A stretch of DNA of 64,000 nucleotides. Origin: Clostridiales bacterium (GTDB taxonomy: Bacteria > Bacillota > Clostridia > Oscillospirales > Oscillospiraceae). Shown in pieces: positions 10,551 to 17,942 of the stretch. The position numbers were made by a program, and so were the translations under genes. Below the pieces are notes generated by a model that was given only the letters and a program-made list of their open reading frames with translations, did not search any database and was not told where the DNA came from. Location: NCBI GenBank assembly GCA_019418025.1, contig DYCR01000004.1:59408-123407 (forward strand), in the 5' to 3' direction. Each line of letters starts with the position of its first letter. Within the stretch, counting starts at the first letter, position 1.

Positions 10551-11140
10551 TCCTGTTATTGCAGCTGTTTTACCAATTTTTCAAGGTGGGACTGTTTGCC
10601 GTGGGCGGCGGTATGGCTACCATCCCATTCCTGTATAGCATGTCCGATGCCACGGGATGGTTCACCCATGCAGACCTTGCTAATATGATCGCCGTCAGCG
10701 AGTCCACCCCCGGGCCCATCGGTGTCAACATGGCCACCTATGTAGGCTATCTCTCCGGATCTCAGTCCGGCGGCACGCTTTACGGCCTTATGGGCGCAGT
10801 CGCTGCGACCTTGGGCTTGGTCACCCCCTCGATCATCATCATTCTTTTGATCGCCATGGTGCTGAAAAGCTTTCGGGATAATATTTATGTCAACCGTGCA
10901 TTTTACGGACTGCGTCCGGCCTCCACAGGCCTGATCGCTGCCGCAGGGCTGAGCGTTGCGGCAGCCACCCTGCTGCAAGGCATCGGTGGAGCTTCCGCTT
11001 CTGTCATCAACTGGAAGGGTCTGGTTCTTGCACTGGTGCTGTGGCTCCTGACCAATCGGGTCAAGCAAACGAAAAAACTGCACCCCATTGTGTTCATCGG
11101 CCTTTCTGCCGCAGCGGGTATCCTGTTTTCCATGGAATAA
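10547..11140 (+). CDS. chrA: Chromate-transporter family protein, second half (short ChrA)
   Basis: Second 197-residue CHR half-protein, with FFKVGLFAVGGGMATIPF and SESTPGPIGVNMATYVG signatures. Short ChrA proteins encoded as adjacent pairs are thought to form a heterodimer; the translational coupling seen here fits that. A terminator follows directly. Confidence 0.9.
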   Translation: MILLLQLFYQFFKVGLFAVGGGMATIPFLYSMSDATGWFTHADLANMIAVSESTPGPIGVNMATYVGYLSGSQSGGTLYGLMGAVAATLGLVTPSIIIILLIAMVLKSFRDNIYVNRAFYGLRPASTGLIAAAGLSVAAATLLQGIGGASASVINWKGLVLALVLWLLTNRVKQTKKLHPIVFIGLSAAAGILFSME

Positions 11141-11156
11141 CTTATCATCGTCCCAA

Positions 11157-11190
11157 TGGACTGCTGAGAATCTCAGCAGTCCATTTCTTT
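11157..11190 (+). terminator. Terminator of the chrA pair
   Basis: Perfect 12-bp stem TGGACTGCTGAG / CTCAGCAGTCCA with a 3-nt loop, followed by TTTCTTT. Confidence 0.9.
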
Positions 11191-11222
11191 GCCGCAAAAG
11201 CGCCCTGTCGGCCCTGCGGGGA

Positions 11223-11251
11223 TTGCCAATCCTGTCGGATTGTGGTAGTAT
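11223..11251 (+). promoter_or_regulatory. Promoter of the ECF-T/cobalamin operon
   Basis: TTGCCA (11223-11228), 17-bp spacer, TAGTAT (11246-11251). It places a transcript start near 11258, about 115 nt before the first gene. Confidence 0.65.
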
Positions 11252-11257
11252 GTAGAA

Positions 11258-11354
11258 AGATTCCATCCAAACACCCGGGGTTGACTGTGACAGAAGCGAT
11301 ACGGCGGATCGCCCCCATCTTTCACACCAAAGGTCCCCGTCGGGGACTTTTTTT
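11258..11354 (+). promoter_or_regulatory. Attenuator-type leader ahead of the ECF-T/cob operon
   Basis: The leader ends in a terminator stem GGTCCCC / GGGGAC (11332-11347) followed by seven T residues, only 17 nt before the first start codon. An upstream CGGGG (11276-11280) can pair with CCCCG (11335-11339) in the terminator arm, giving a possible antiterminator. No cobalamin-riboswitch core was found, so the signal is unknown. Confidence 0.6.
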
Positions 11355-11371
11355 ATTTGTGAGGAGCCAAT

Positions 11372-12241
11372 ATGAGATCAGATGCATTTTCTCAATACCA
11401 CCCCGTTGTGAACTTCCTGTTTTTTCTGGGTGCCATCGGAATGGGTGTTGTCATTCAGCACCCGGCATATACCCTTGCAGGCTGCGCATCAGGTGCGGCA
11501 TATTATCTTCTGCTCCATGGACGCAAGGGACTCCGGATGATCCTTGGCATGCTGCCCATAGCGCTGCTCATCGCCGGAGTAAATCCCCTGTTCAATACCT
11601 ACGGCACTCGGGTGCTGTTTACCGTGTTTCACCGTCCCTATACACTGGAGGCCCTTTATTACGGCCTCATCATCGCCGGCATGTTCACTTCCATGATGCT
11701 TTGGTTCGGCTGCTATAACGCCGTATTGACCAGTGACAAATTCACCAGTCTGTTCGGCAATCTGATCCCCGCCATTTCCCTGCTGCTGGTGATGGTGCTG
11801 CGGATGATCCCCAATTTCATCCGCAAGACCAAGCAGATCGCCGGCAGCCGCCGATGCATCGGCAAGGGTGCAGGGGAGCAAAGCACAAAAAAAGAACAGC
11901 TCATGGACGGCATCACCATCCTCTCGGCCCTCACCGACTGGGCACTGGAGGGCAGTGTCGTCACCGGTGACTCCATGCGTGCCCGAGGCTACGGCACCGC
12001 CAGACGGAGCAGCTTCCAGATCTACCACATGAAAAATCGGGACCGGATCACACTTGCACTGCTTCTGATCCTGTTCTGTTCCGTTGTTGCAGCAGGCGGC
12101 ACCGCCGCCACCTACACACCGCAATTGTCCATCGCACCCCTGACTTGGGGGTTTGGCACTTACTGCATCTATTTGTCCATCCCCACCGTTCTGCATATCA
12201 GAGAAGCCCTCTACTGGCATATTCTGATTTCAAAAATGTGA
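11372..12241 (+). CDS. ECF transporter transmembrane (T) component, EcfT/CbiQ family
   Basis: Scaffold subunit that couples ATPases to a substrate-binding S component in energy-coupling factor vitamin importers. The 289-residue protein has several hydrophobic helices and the coupling-helix motif SMRARGYG around residues 206-213, the site that contacts the ATPases. No ATPase or S component is encoded beside it, so partners must come from elsewhere. Its place as first gene of a cobalamin-assembly operon suggests corrinoid or precursor import, which is inference. Start ATG follows GTGAGGAG. Confidence 0.85.
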   Translation: MRSDAFSQYHPVVNFLFFLGAIGMGVVIQHPAYTLAGCASGAAYYLLLHGRKGLRMILGMLPIALLIAGVNPLFNTYGTRVLFTVFHRPYTLEALYYGLIIAGMFTSMMLWFGCYNAVLTSDKFTSLFGNLIPAISLLLVMVLRMIPNFIRKTKQIAGSRRCIGKGAGEQSTKKEQLMDGITILSALTDWALEGSVVTGDSMRARGYGTARRSSFQIYHMKNRDRITLALLLILFCSVVAAGGTAATYTPQLSIAPLTWGFGTYCIYLSIPTVLHIREALYWHILISKM

Positions 12242-12260
12242 ATGCATCGGAGATTCTTCT

Positions 12261-13019
12261 ATGAAACGAGAAATGCTATTTCTGTCCACCGTCGATGAAA
12301 GAGCGCATCTGCTGGCTAAGGAATACGGACTGGGTCTGGAGCTGGCAGAATACTGCACCGCATGGAACCTTGACGAGGATTTCCCGAAAACGGATGCTGC
12401 CGTCCGTGAAAAAATGCAGTGCGCCAAACGCTTTACTCTCCACGGACCCTTTAACGAGCTGTTCCCCTGCGCCATCGACCCAAAGGCACGGCAGCTTGCA
12501 TCCGACCGCTTTCGGCAGACCATCGACCTTGCCCAAAGCTACGGCATCACCAAGGTGATCCTGCACGGAGGCTACAACCCGTGGCTCTATTTCCACTGCT
12601 GGTACACCGAGCAGTCCGTCCCCTTCTGGCAGGCGCTTTTGCCCGCTATCCCCGAAGGCATGACCGTGTGTGTTGAGAATGTTCTGGAGGAGGAGCCTGA
12701 GCTTCTGGCGCAGATCATCCGAGGTGTAGACAGCGCAAAGATCCGGATGTGTCTGGATGTGGGCCACGCCCATGCCTATTCCAAGCACAGCGTCAGCCAA
12801 TGGCTGAGTCAGTGCGCAGATGTGATCGACCATTTTCACATCCATAATAACGACGGTTCATGGGATACCCACAGCCCTCTGGACTGCGGCACCATCCCCA
12901 TGAAGGAGCTGCTGACCGATGCCCAGAGGCTCTGCCCCCATGCTACCATGACCCTTGAGCTGCCGGACGGAGCAGCTTCGATCAAATGGCTGATCGACAA
13001 CGGATTTTTGGAGGTATAA
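12261..13019 (+). CDS. TIM-barrel protein, sugar-phosphate isomerase/AP-endonuclease-2 fold
   Basis: 252-residue protein of the xylose-isomerase-like superfamily. Metal-site-type residues are visible in HGGY (strand 3-4 region), VENV, LDVGHAHAY and HFHIHNNDGSWDTH, then LEL near the end, so a divalent metal centre is likely intact. The reaction is unknown. It sits between the ECF-T gene and cobT, 19 bp after the former and 3 bp before the latter, so it is part of the cobalamin operon and may act on a ribazole- or lower-ligand-related sugar; that is a guess from context. Confidence 0.75.
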   Translation: MKREMLFLSTVDERAHLLAKEYGLGLELAEYCTAWNLDEDFPKTDAAVREKMQCAKRFTLHGPFNELFPCAIDPKARQLASDRFRQTIDLAQSYGITKVILHGGYNPWLYFHCWYTEQSVPFWQALLPAIPEGMTVCVENVLEEEPELLAQIIRGVDSAKIRMCLDVGHAHAYSKHSVSQWLSQCADVIDHFHIHNNDGSWDTHSPLDCGTIPMKELLTDAQRLCPHATMTLELPDGAASIKWLIDNGFLEV

Positions 13020-13022
13020 CAT

Positions 13023-14111
13023 ATGACCCTGCAATCGCTCATCGAATCCATCTCCCCTCTGGACAGCTCTGCCATGGACGCTGCCCGAACCAGACAGGCC
13101 ATGCTTGCCAAGCCCCCCGGAAGTCTGGGGCGGTTGGAGGATCTGTCCGTTCAGCTGGCAGGGATCACCGGCTCTGTACACAATCAGATCCGTCACCCGG
13201 TGCTCCTGGTATTTGCCGCGGATAACGGCGTGGTATGCGAGGGGGTGTCAAGCGCACCCCAATCCGTCACCCTTCAGCAGACCGTGAACCTCACCCGTGC
13301 CAAAACAGGCGCCTCGGTTCTGATCCGGCACTTTGGCGACGAGATCATCGTCTGCGACGTGGGTGTCAACGCAGACATCAAAGATCCTGCCGTTCTGAAC
13401 CGAAAGATCGCCTACGGCACGCAGAACATCGCCGTGGGTCCTGCCATGACCCGCCAGCAGGCCCTTACCGCCATCAATATCGGTGCAGAGCTTGCCATGT
13501 CCACCTCTGCCGATGCCTTTGGTATTGGCGAAATGGGTATCGGCAACACCACCACCTCTTCCGCTGTGGTTTCGGTTCTGCTTGGTCTGGATGTGGAAAC
13601 AGTGACCGGAAGAGGCGGCGGCATCACAGACGAGAGCTTTCAGAAGAAAAAGCATGTGATCACGCAGGCCATTGCCGTGAACCGTCCGGACCCTGAGGAT
13701 GTGGTGGATGTTCTTTCCAAGGTAGGCGGATTTGATCTTGCCGCCATGTGCGGCGCTTTTCTGGGGGCCGCAGCCGCCCATCGTCCGGTGGTCATCGACG
13801 GCTTCATCTCTGCCGCAGCTGCCCTGTGCGCCGCCCGTCTCTGCCCCACGGCCGCGGCATATTTTGTCCCAAGCCACGCCTCCTATGAGATCGGTTACGA
13901 AAAGACCATGGAGGCACTGGGTCTTGAGCCGCTGTTCATGCTGGGCATGCGTCTGGGGGAAGGCAGCGGCTGTCCTCTGGCCTTCCGTGTCCTTGACGCG
14001 GCCTGTGCCGTCATAAACGACATGGCAACCTTTGATCAGGCCGGCATCAATGACGATTATCTGGAGGAGATCCGTCAGGGGGATCAGTTTACCGTGGAGG
14101 TCACGCCATGA
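13023..14111 (+). CDS. cobT: Nicotinate-nucleotide--dimethylbenzimidazole phosphoribosyltransferase
   Basis: Makes alpha-ribazole phosphate from nicotinate mononucleotide and a lower-ligand base, the first nucleotide-loop step of cobalamin assembly. The 362-residue product has the family N-terminal LAKPPGSLGRLE, the FAADNGV substrate loop, GEMGIGNTTTSSA and, toward the end, the catalytic-Glu region MRLGEGSGCPLA. Full length for the family (about 350). It overlaps cobU by 4 bp. Confidence 0.97.
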   Translation: MTLQSLIESISPLDSSAMDAARTRQAMLAKPPGSLGRLEDLSVQLAGITGSVHNQIRHPVLLVFAADNGVVCEGVSSAPQSVTLQQTVNLTRAKTGASVLIRHFGDEIIVCDVGVNADIKDPAVLNRKIAYGTQNIAVGPAMTRQQALTAINIGAELAMSTSADAFGIGEMGIGNTTTSSAVVSVLLGLDVETVTGRGGGITDESFQKKKHVITQAIAVNRPDPEDVVDVLSKVGGFDLAAMCGAFLGAAAAHRPVVIDGFISAAAALCAARLCPTAAAYFVPSHASYEIGYEKTMEALGLEPLFMLGMRLGEGSGCPLAFRVLDAACAVINDMATFDQAGINDDYLEEIRQGDQFTVEVTP

Positions 14112-14653
14112 TCGTATTTATCACCGGCGGTGCCAAAAACGGCAAGTCCTCACTGGCTCAGGATATCGCCGCCGCCATGGCAAACGGAGGCAGGCACTAC
14201 TATATCGCCACCATGATCCCCAGTGACGAGGAGGATCTGGAGCGCATCCGCCGCCACCGGGAGGATCGGGCCGGAATGGGCTTTGAGACGGTAGAGTGCG
14301 GCAGAAACATCCTGTCTTGCCTTGAGCAGGTGGATGCAAACGCCAGCTTCCTGCTCGACAGCGCCACCGCCCTGCTGCTCAACGAGCTGTTCCCCGATCC
14401 CACCAGCTGTGAAATGGACACCGACTCCGCCCACCGCTGCGGCGATGATCTTGTAAAATTGGCCCAGACAGTTGCAAACATCGTCATTGTCAGCGACTAT
14501 ATCTATTCCGATGCTCAGCGCTACGATCAGGTGACGGAAACCTATCGCCGATGCCTTGCCTCCATCGATCGGAAGCTTGCCTCGGTCAGCGACACGGTCA
14601 TCGAGGTCTCTGCCGGAAATATCCTGCTGCACAAGGGGGTCATGCCTGTATGA
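14108..14653 (+). CDS. cobU: Adenosylcobinamide kinase / adenosylcobinamide-phosphate guanylyltransferase
   Basis: Phosphorylates adenosylcobinamide and transfers GMP to it. The 181-residue protein has a P-loop GGAKNGKSS at residues 6-14, the IATMIPSDEE segment and the RRHREDR region typical of CobU/CobP. Length is normal for the family. It overlaps cobT upstream and cobS downstream, so the nucleotide-loop genes are translationally coupled. Confidence 0.94.
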   Translation: MIVFITGGAKNGKSSLAQDIAAAMANGGRHYYIATMIPSDEEDLERIRRHREDRAGMGFETVECGRNILSCLEQVDANASFLLDSATALLLNELFPDPTSCEMDTDSAHRCGDDLVKLAQTVANIVIVSDYIYSDAQRYDQVTETYRRCLASIDRKLASVSDTVIEVSAGNILLHKGVMPV

Positions 14654-15390
14654 AACGATACCTGCACGCATATGCCATGTGTCAGTCCATGTTCTGCGCC
14701 ATCCCCTGCCCTTGGAAAATCTGGGACGAAAAGGCGAAGGATCTGATGCTGCTGTTTCTCCCTCTTGTGGGACTGGTGATCGGTGTGTTGTGGTGGGCCG
14801 CCGCGTGGCTGTGCCGGCTCTTGGGGCTCCCCCCGCTGATCAGCGGCCTGATCCTGTCGGCCCTTCCCTATCTTGCCACGGGCTTTATGCATCTGGACGG
14901 CTTTATGGATGTGACCGACGCAGTCAAATCCTATCGGGATCTGCCCCGCCGACGGGAGATCCTAAAGGACTCCCACGTGGGGTCGTTCTCGGTCATCGGA
15001 TGCATCCTGCTGCTCCTTGCGCAGTTTGCATGCTTTGCATCGGTCCCTGAAAAGGCCGACATCCGCATCCTGCTGTTCATCCCCGTCCTCAGCCGGTGCT
15101 GTTCTGCCCTTGCCGTGACGGCACTGCCCCCCATGACCACCAGTCAGTATGCCGACCGCAGCCGCTCCTCCGGCCGAATCGCTGTCATTTTGATTATGCT
15201 TGCCGCCGTCACAGCCGCAGGATTCCTGCTGACGGGAAGGTATGGTCTGTGTCTTTTGGGGGGACTTGCCGGATACGGACTTTCCCTCAGCCGTGCTTAC
15301 CGCTCCCTTCAGGGCATGAACGGCGATATCGCCGGATACGCACTGACCTATGGCGAGCTTGCTGCGGCGGCTGTATTTGCGCTTTTATAA
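14650..15390 (+). CDS. cobS: Adenosylcobinamide-GDP ribazoletransferase (cobalamin synthase)
   Basis: Membrane enzyme that joins adenosylcobinamide-GDP to alpha-ribazole (phosphate). ATG at 14650 overlaps the cobU stop and gives 246 residues, the family size. The acidic motif HLDGFMDVTDAV and the following RREILKDSHVGSFSV are the CobS hallmarks; several hydrophobic helices follow. A longer frame beginning inside cobU is not needed. Confidence 0.96.
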   Translation: MKRYLHAYAMCQSMFCAIPCPWKIWDEKAKDLMLLFLPLVGLVIGVLWWAAAWLCRLLGLPPLISGLILSALPYLATGFMHLDGFMDVTDAVKSYRDLPRRREILKDSHVGSFSVIGCILLLLAQFACFASVPEKADIRILLFIPVLSRCCSALAVTALPPMTTSQYADRSRSSGRIAVILIMLAAVTAAGFLLTGRYGLCLLGGLAGYGLSLSRAYRSLQGMNGDIAGYALTYGELAAAAVFALL

Positions 15391-15402
15391 GGAGGAAGAA
15401 CC

Positions 15403-15777
15403 ATGAATCTGATTATCGGCGGTGCCTATCAGGGCAAACGGGATTTTGCCATCTCCGCCTTTGGCTATGATCCTGAGGATATTTTTACATGCAGTGACGA
15501 ATCCATAGATTTTTCCACAGGTTGTGTCGATCGTGTGGAAGAATTTGTCCTTGCCTGCGTCAAATCGGGAGTTGACCCGGTGGAATACTTTGATACCCGC
15601 AGAGAGCAGTGGCAGAACAGCACCCTGATCTGTCAGGATATCTTCTGCGGAGTCGTCCCCCTTGGGGCCGATATGCGGGCATGGCGGCACAGCACCGGTC
15701 TGCTGTGTCAGTACCTGAGCCGCCATGCAGACCGGGTCAGCCGGATCTTCTGCGGCTTGGAGCAGCGGCTGAAATGA
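15403..15777 (+). CDS. Short CobU-like P-loop protein
   Basis: 124-residue protein with a CobU-style N-terminal P-loop (GGAYQGKR) and a C-terminal segment resembling the end of CobU (QDIFCGVVPLGADMRAWR, then an LSRHADRVSRIFCG strand). It is about 55 residues shorter than the real CobU encoded 1.3 kb upstream and lacks the central part. It has its own strong AAGGAGGAAG site, so it is expressed rather than debris. It may be a regulatory or partner form; the activity is unknown. Confidence 0.75.
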   Translation: MNLIIGGAYQGKRDFAISAFGYDPEDIFTCSDESIDFSTGCVDRVEEFVLACVKSGVDPVEYFDTRREQWQNSTLICQDIFCGVVPLGADMRAWRHSTGLLCQYLSRHADRVSRIFCGLEQRLK

Positions 15778-16322
15778 GCATGATCTATCTGATCCGCCAC
15801 GGAAAAACCGTGGCCAACGAGGCCCATCTCTACTGCGGCAGCACCGATCTGCCCCTGTCCGATGACGGAGCTGCCCAATTGGGTACGCTGCACCCGTCCA
15901 TCGAAGGGGCGCAGTTTGTCACCAGCGGCATGAAGCGCACTGAGCAGACCCTGCGCATCCTGTTTGGGGATGTGCCTCATCAGGTGGAGCCCGGATTCCG
16001 AGAGGTGGATTTCGGGGTCTTTGAAATGCACAGCTACGAGCAGCTGAAGGATCGGGCAGACTATCAGCAATGGCTGACAGGCGACAATGAAAAAAACATC
16101 CCCCCGCAGGGTGAAAGCGGCGAACAGATGACCGCTCGGGTGATAGATGCCTTCAGCCGCTATCAGGGGCGAAAGGAGCCTGTTGTCATCGTGACCCACG
16201 GCGGTGTCATAGCCGCGCTGATGGCTCACCTGTTTCCACAGGAGGATAAAAACCGCTACCAGTGGCAGCCTGCTCCCGGTCACGGCTATGTCATCGACGC
16301 AAGCAGCTATCGGTCCATATAA
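15774..16322 (+). CDS. cobC: Histidine phosphatase, probable alpha-ribazole phosphatase
   Basis: 182-residue phosphoglycerate-mutase-fold phosphatase with the catalytic LIRHGKT motif at residues 6-12 and a second-half IVTHGGV. In this operon the expected role is removing phosphate from alpha-ribazole-5'-phosphate or adenosylcobalamin-5'-phosphate. ATG at 15774 overlaps the preceding stop (ATGA). Specificity rests on context; the fold does not fix the substrate. Confidence 0.85.
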   Translation: MSMIYLIRHGKTVANEAHLYCGSTDLPLSDDGAAQLGTLHPSIEGAQFVTSGMKRTEQTLRILFGDVPHQVEPGFREVDFGVFEMHSYEQLKDRADYQQWLTGDNEKNIPPQGESGEQMTARVIDAFSRYQGRKEPVVIVTHGGVIAALMAHLFPQEDKNRYQWQPAPGHGYVIDASSYRSI

Positions 16323-16443
16323 TATTTCCTCCCGCTGTAAAGGTGACAGCCTCTGCACCTTCTTCGTCAAAAATCCCCGAAAAACTATTTGGAGCCTTCG
16401 GCAGGAACGGAAGTGCCGGAAAAAGCTCCGACAGCTTGTACAG

Positions 16444-16490
16444 AAAAAGGAATGAAGCCATCGGAAAATCCGACGGCTCCATTCCTTTTA
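16444..16490. terminator. Bidirectional terminator between the cob operon and the DUF2284 gene
   Basis: Long stem AAGGAATG-AGCC-TCGG / CCGA-GGCT-CATTCCTT around a 4-nt loop, flanked by A-run on the left and TTTTATTA on the right. It serves both converging transcripts. Confidence 0.9.
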
Positions 16491-16507
16491 TTACTTACAG
16501 AGAGGTA

Positions 16508-17047
16508 TCAATCATAAACATACATCCCGAAAAATGCCAGCTGCCCGGAACCGCAATCATAATCGATCCGGCAGTGGTCTGCCAGCTTCTTGACAAAGAT
16601 ACAGTAAGCCGACATACAGGAGTATTTCAAATCCGGGAAATGACAAGGCTCACCCTTGGTGATGGCGCAGGGTGTACATAGGCTGCACCCACTGGCTCCC
16701 ACCAGAAATCCGTCGCAGCCCTCCGCCTTTGCATGCTTCATCAGGCGGATCGCGGCAGCATTGTGCGTGCCCTTGGCCTGCTTGATTGCAGGCTTGTCTG
16801 AATAGTCGTCAATTTCCCAAATGGTTTGCAGCACCAGTGCCTTTTTATGGGCCAGCACCCTCTGCCTCATCTGCTCGGGGGAGCCGCAATCCGGTGGACA
16901 TGAGTAATTCACGCCGTACTGTCCGCAAAGATTTTCCTCGCAGTACGGCCGGAAGGATGGATCGAAAACAATGTCTGCCGTATCCACGATCACAGCAGCG
17001 GCAAAGCCTTCGTCAACTGCGCATTGAACCAACGCTTCATCTGTCAC
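16508..17047 (-). CDS. DUF2284 predicted metal-binding protein
   Basis: 179-residue cysteine-rich protein. Cys clusters lie at CEENLCGQYGVNYSCPPDC in the first third and at SGCSLCTPCAITKGEPC further on, a pattern expected to hold iron-sulfur or other metal. I chose a GTG start at 17047 (VTDEALVQC) because GAGGTG sits upstream and because known DUF2284 proteins begin near this point; longer frames to 17161 would run into leader RNA. It stands alone downstream of a cobalamin riboswitch, so its level should follow corrinoid supply. Biochemical role unknown. Confidence 0.85.
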   Translation of the reverse strand: MTDEALVQCAVDEGFAAAVIVDTADIVFDPSFRPYCEENLCGQYGVNYSCPPDCGSPEQMRQRVLAHKKALVLQTIWEIDDYSDKPAIKQAKGTHNAAAIRLMKHAKAEGCDGFLVGASGCSLCTPCAITKGEPCHFPDLKYSCMSAYCIFVKKLADHCRIDYDCGSGQLAFFGMYVYD

Positions 17048-17216
17048 AAAGAACACCTCATTTGAATTGAAAATAGGGCTTTTTCCGATCCTGCACATGC
17101 CGCCACCGCTTCCGCGTGAAAAGAGGGCGGTTCTGCATGCAGGTGATTCGGCGTGCTGCACCCGGAAGGGCTACCCGAAAAGAAGGGGGTACTTTTCGGC
17201 ATCCGAGTACAGCAAA

Positions 17217-17262
17217 GGCTGCGATAAGCTCCCTGAAGGAAGCTCGTCGCAGCCGTTTTTTT
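17217..17262 (-). promoter_or_regulatory. Putative expression-platform hairpin downstream of the riboswitch
   Basis: Stem GGCTGCGA-AGCT / AGCT-TCGCAGCC lies between the aptamer and the DUF2284 gene. In the minus-strand RNA it is followed by only three U residues; the stronger T-run is on the plus strand. It may terminate weakly or act through folding. Confidence 0.5.
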
Positions 17263-17304
17263 GCGCCAAACAGAACCAGTCTCTGTACTTGCAGATTCTG
17301 GTAA

Positions 17305-17480
17305 AAAGCACCGTTTAAGCAGTTCTCCTGACTTGCGCATCGTCAGTATCTGCAAGGCCTTCTCAGGGCGGACCCCAATGACCGGCTTTCGCCATATGCA
17401 GACACCTCCACGCTTACAGTGGCGGTACCGTTCGTGATTTGCACACGATTCTCGATTATCCCCCAAATCTGTGACCGAAT
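17305..17480 (-). promoter_or_regulatory. Cobalamin riboswitch aptamer
   Basis: Read on the minus strand, the region has the conserved core GCCACTGT (17423-17416 area), preceded by the GTGCAAATCACGAACGG pattern, and ends with a B12-box variant AAGTCAGGAGAACTGC (about 17333-17318). Order and spacing (about 170 nt overall) match the class. It lies upstream of the DUF2284 gene on the same strand. Confidence 0.9.
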
Positions 17481-17667
17481 AAGGGGGCACTTAAACTGAT
17501 ATTCTCTTTTCGTGAATAAGCATAGCACCATTGCGTCCATTTGTCAATCCCTTCATTTTTATCCCCATATCAGCAGCAATTTTCCATGCCTTGCAGACCC
17601 TGATCCCCCCCTGCCGGGTTGTAACAAAGCTCTGAAAATTTCCTGAACAAAAAATGAACACTTCCTC

Positions 17668-17696
17668 TTGACAAAGAATGCTTCATGCGCTAATAT
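17668..17696 (+). promoter_or_regulatory. feoB promoter
   Basis: Consensus TTGACA (17668-17673), 17-bp spacer, TAATAT (17691-17696). A DtxR-type palindrome starts 7 bp after the -10 box, so repressor binding would cover the transcript start. Confidence 0.85.
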
Positions 17697-17703
17697 GTAC
17701 AAG

Positions 17704-17719
17704 GTTAGCAAATGCTAAC
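17704..17719. promoter_or_regulatory. DtxR-type operator 1 of feoB
   Basis: GTTAGCAAATGCTAAC, interrupted palindrome GTTAG-N6-CTAAC, immediately downstream of the promoter. Confidence 0.8.
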
Positions 17720-17737
17720 TCTTTTATACAACGCATT

Positions 17738-17753
17738 GTTAGCTTTCGCTAAC
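17738..17753. promoter_or_regulatory. DtxR-type operator 2 of feoB
   Basis: GTTAGCTTTCGCTAAC, 34 bp after operator 1. A weaker third copy with GCAAC in place of CTAAC lies at 17853-17868. The remaining leader to 17942 shows no gene; feoA is absent. Confidence 0.78.
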
Positions 17754-17942
17754 CTTTTGCATCGGTCGGGGGATTTCGCTTTTCCTTCTGTTCCCCCGGT
17801 TCCCTCCCGGAACGAAGATCGGATATGCGGCGTCCGTTTTTTCACCGAAAAGGTTAGCCTCAAGCAACCGTTTGCAGCCACAGCAAGCCACATGATGTTG
17901 TAAAAAAATCCATGAGGATTGAAATAAGAGGAGGAATTTATC

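Noticed and set aside
11191..11371. Cobalamin riboswitch before the cob operon
   Set aside because: Neither the GCCACTG core nor the B12 box could be found here; kept only as an attenuator of unknown type.
16291..16482. Short minus-strand frame after the cob operon
   Set aside because: It overlaps the terminator and phosphatase end and has no ribosome site.
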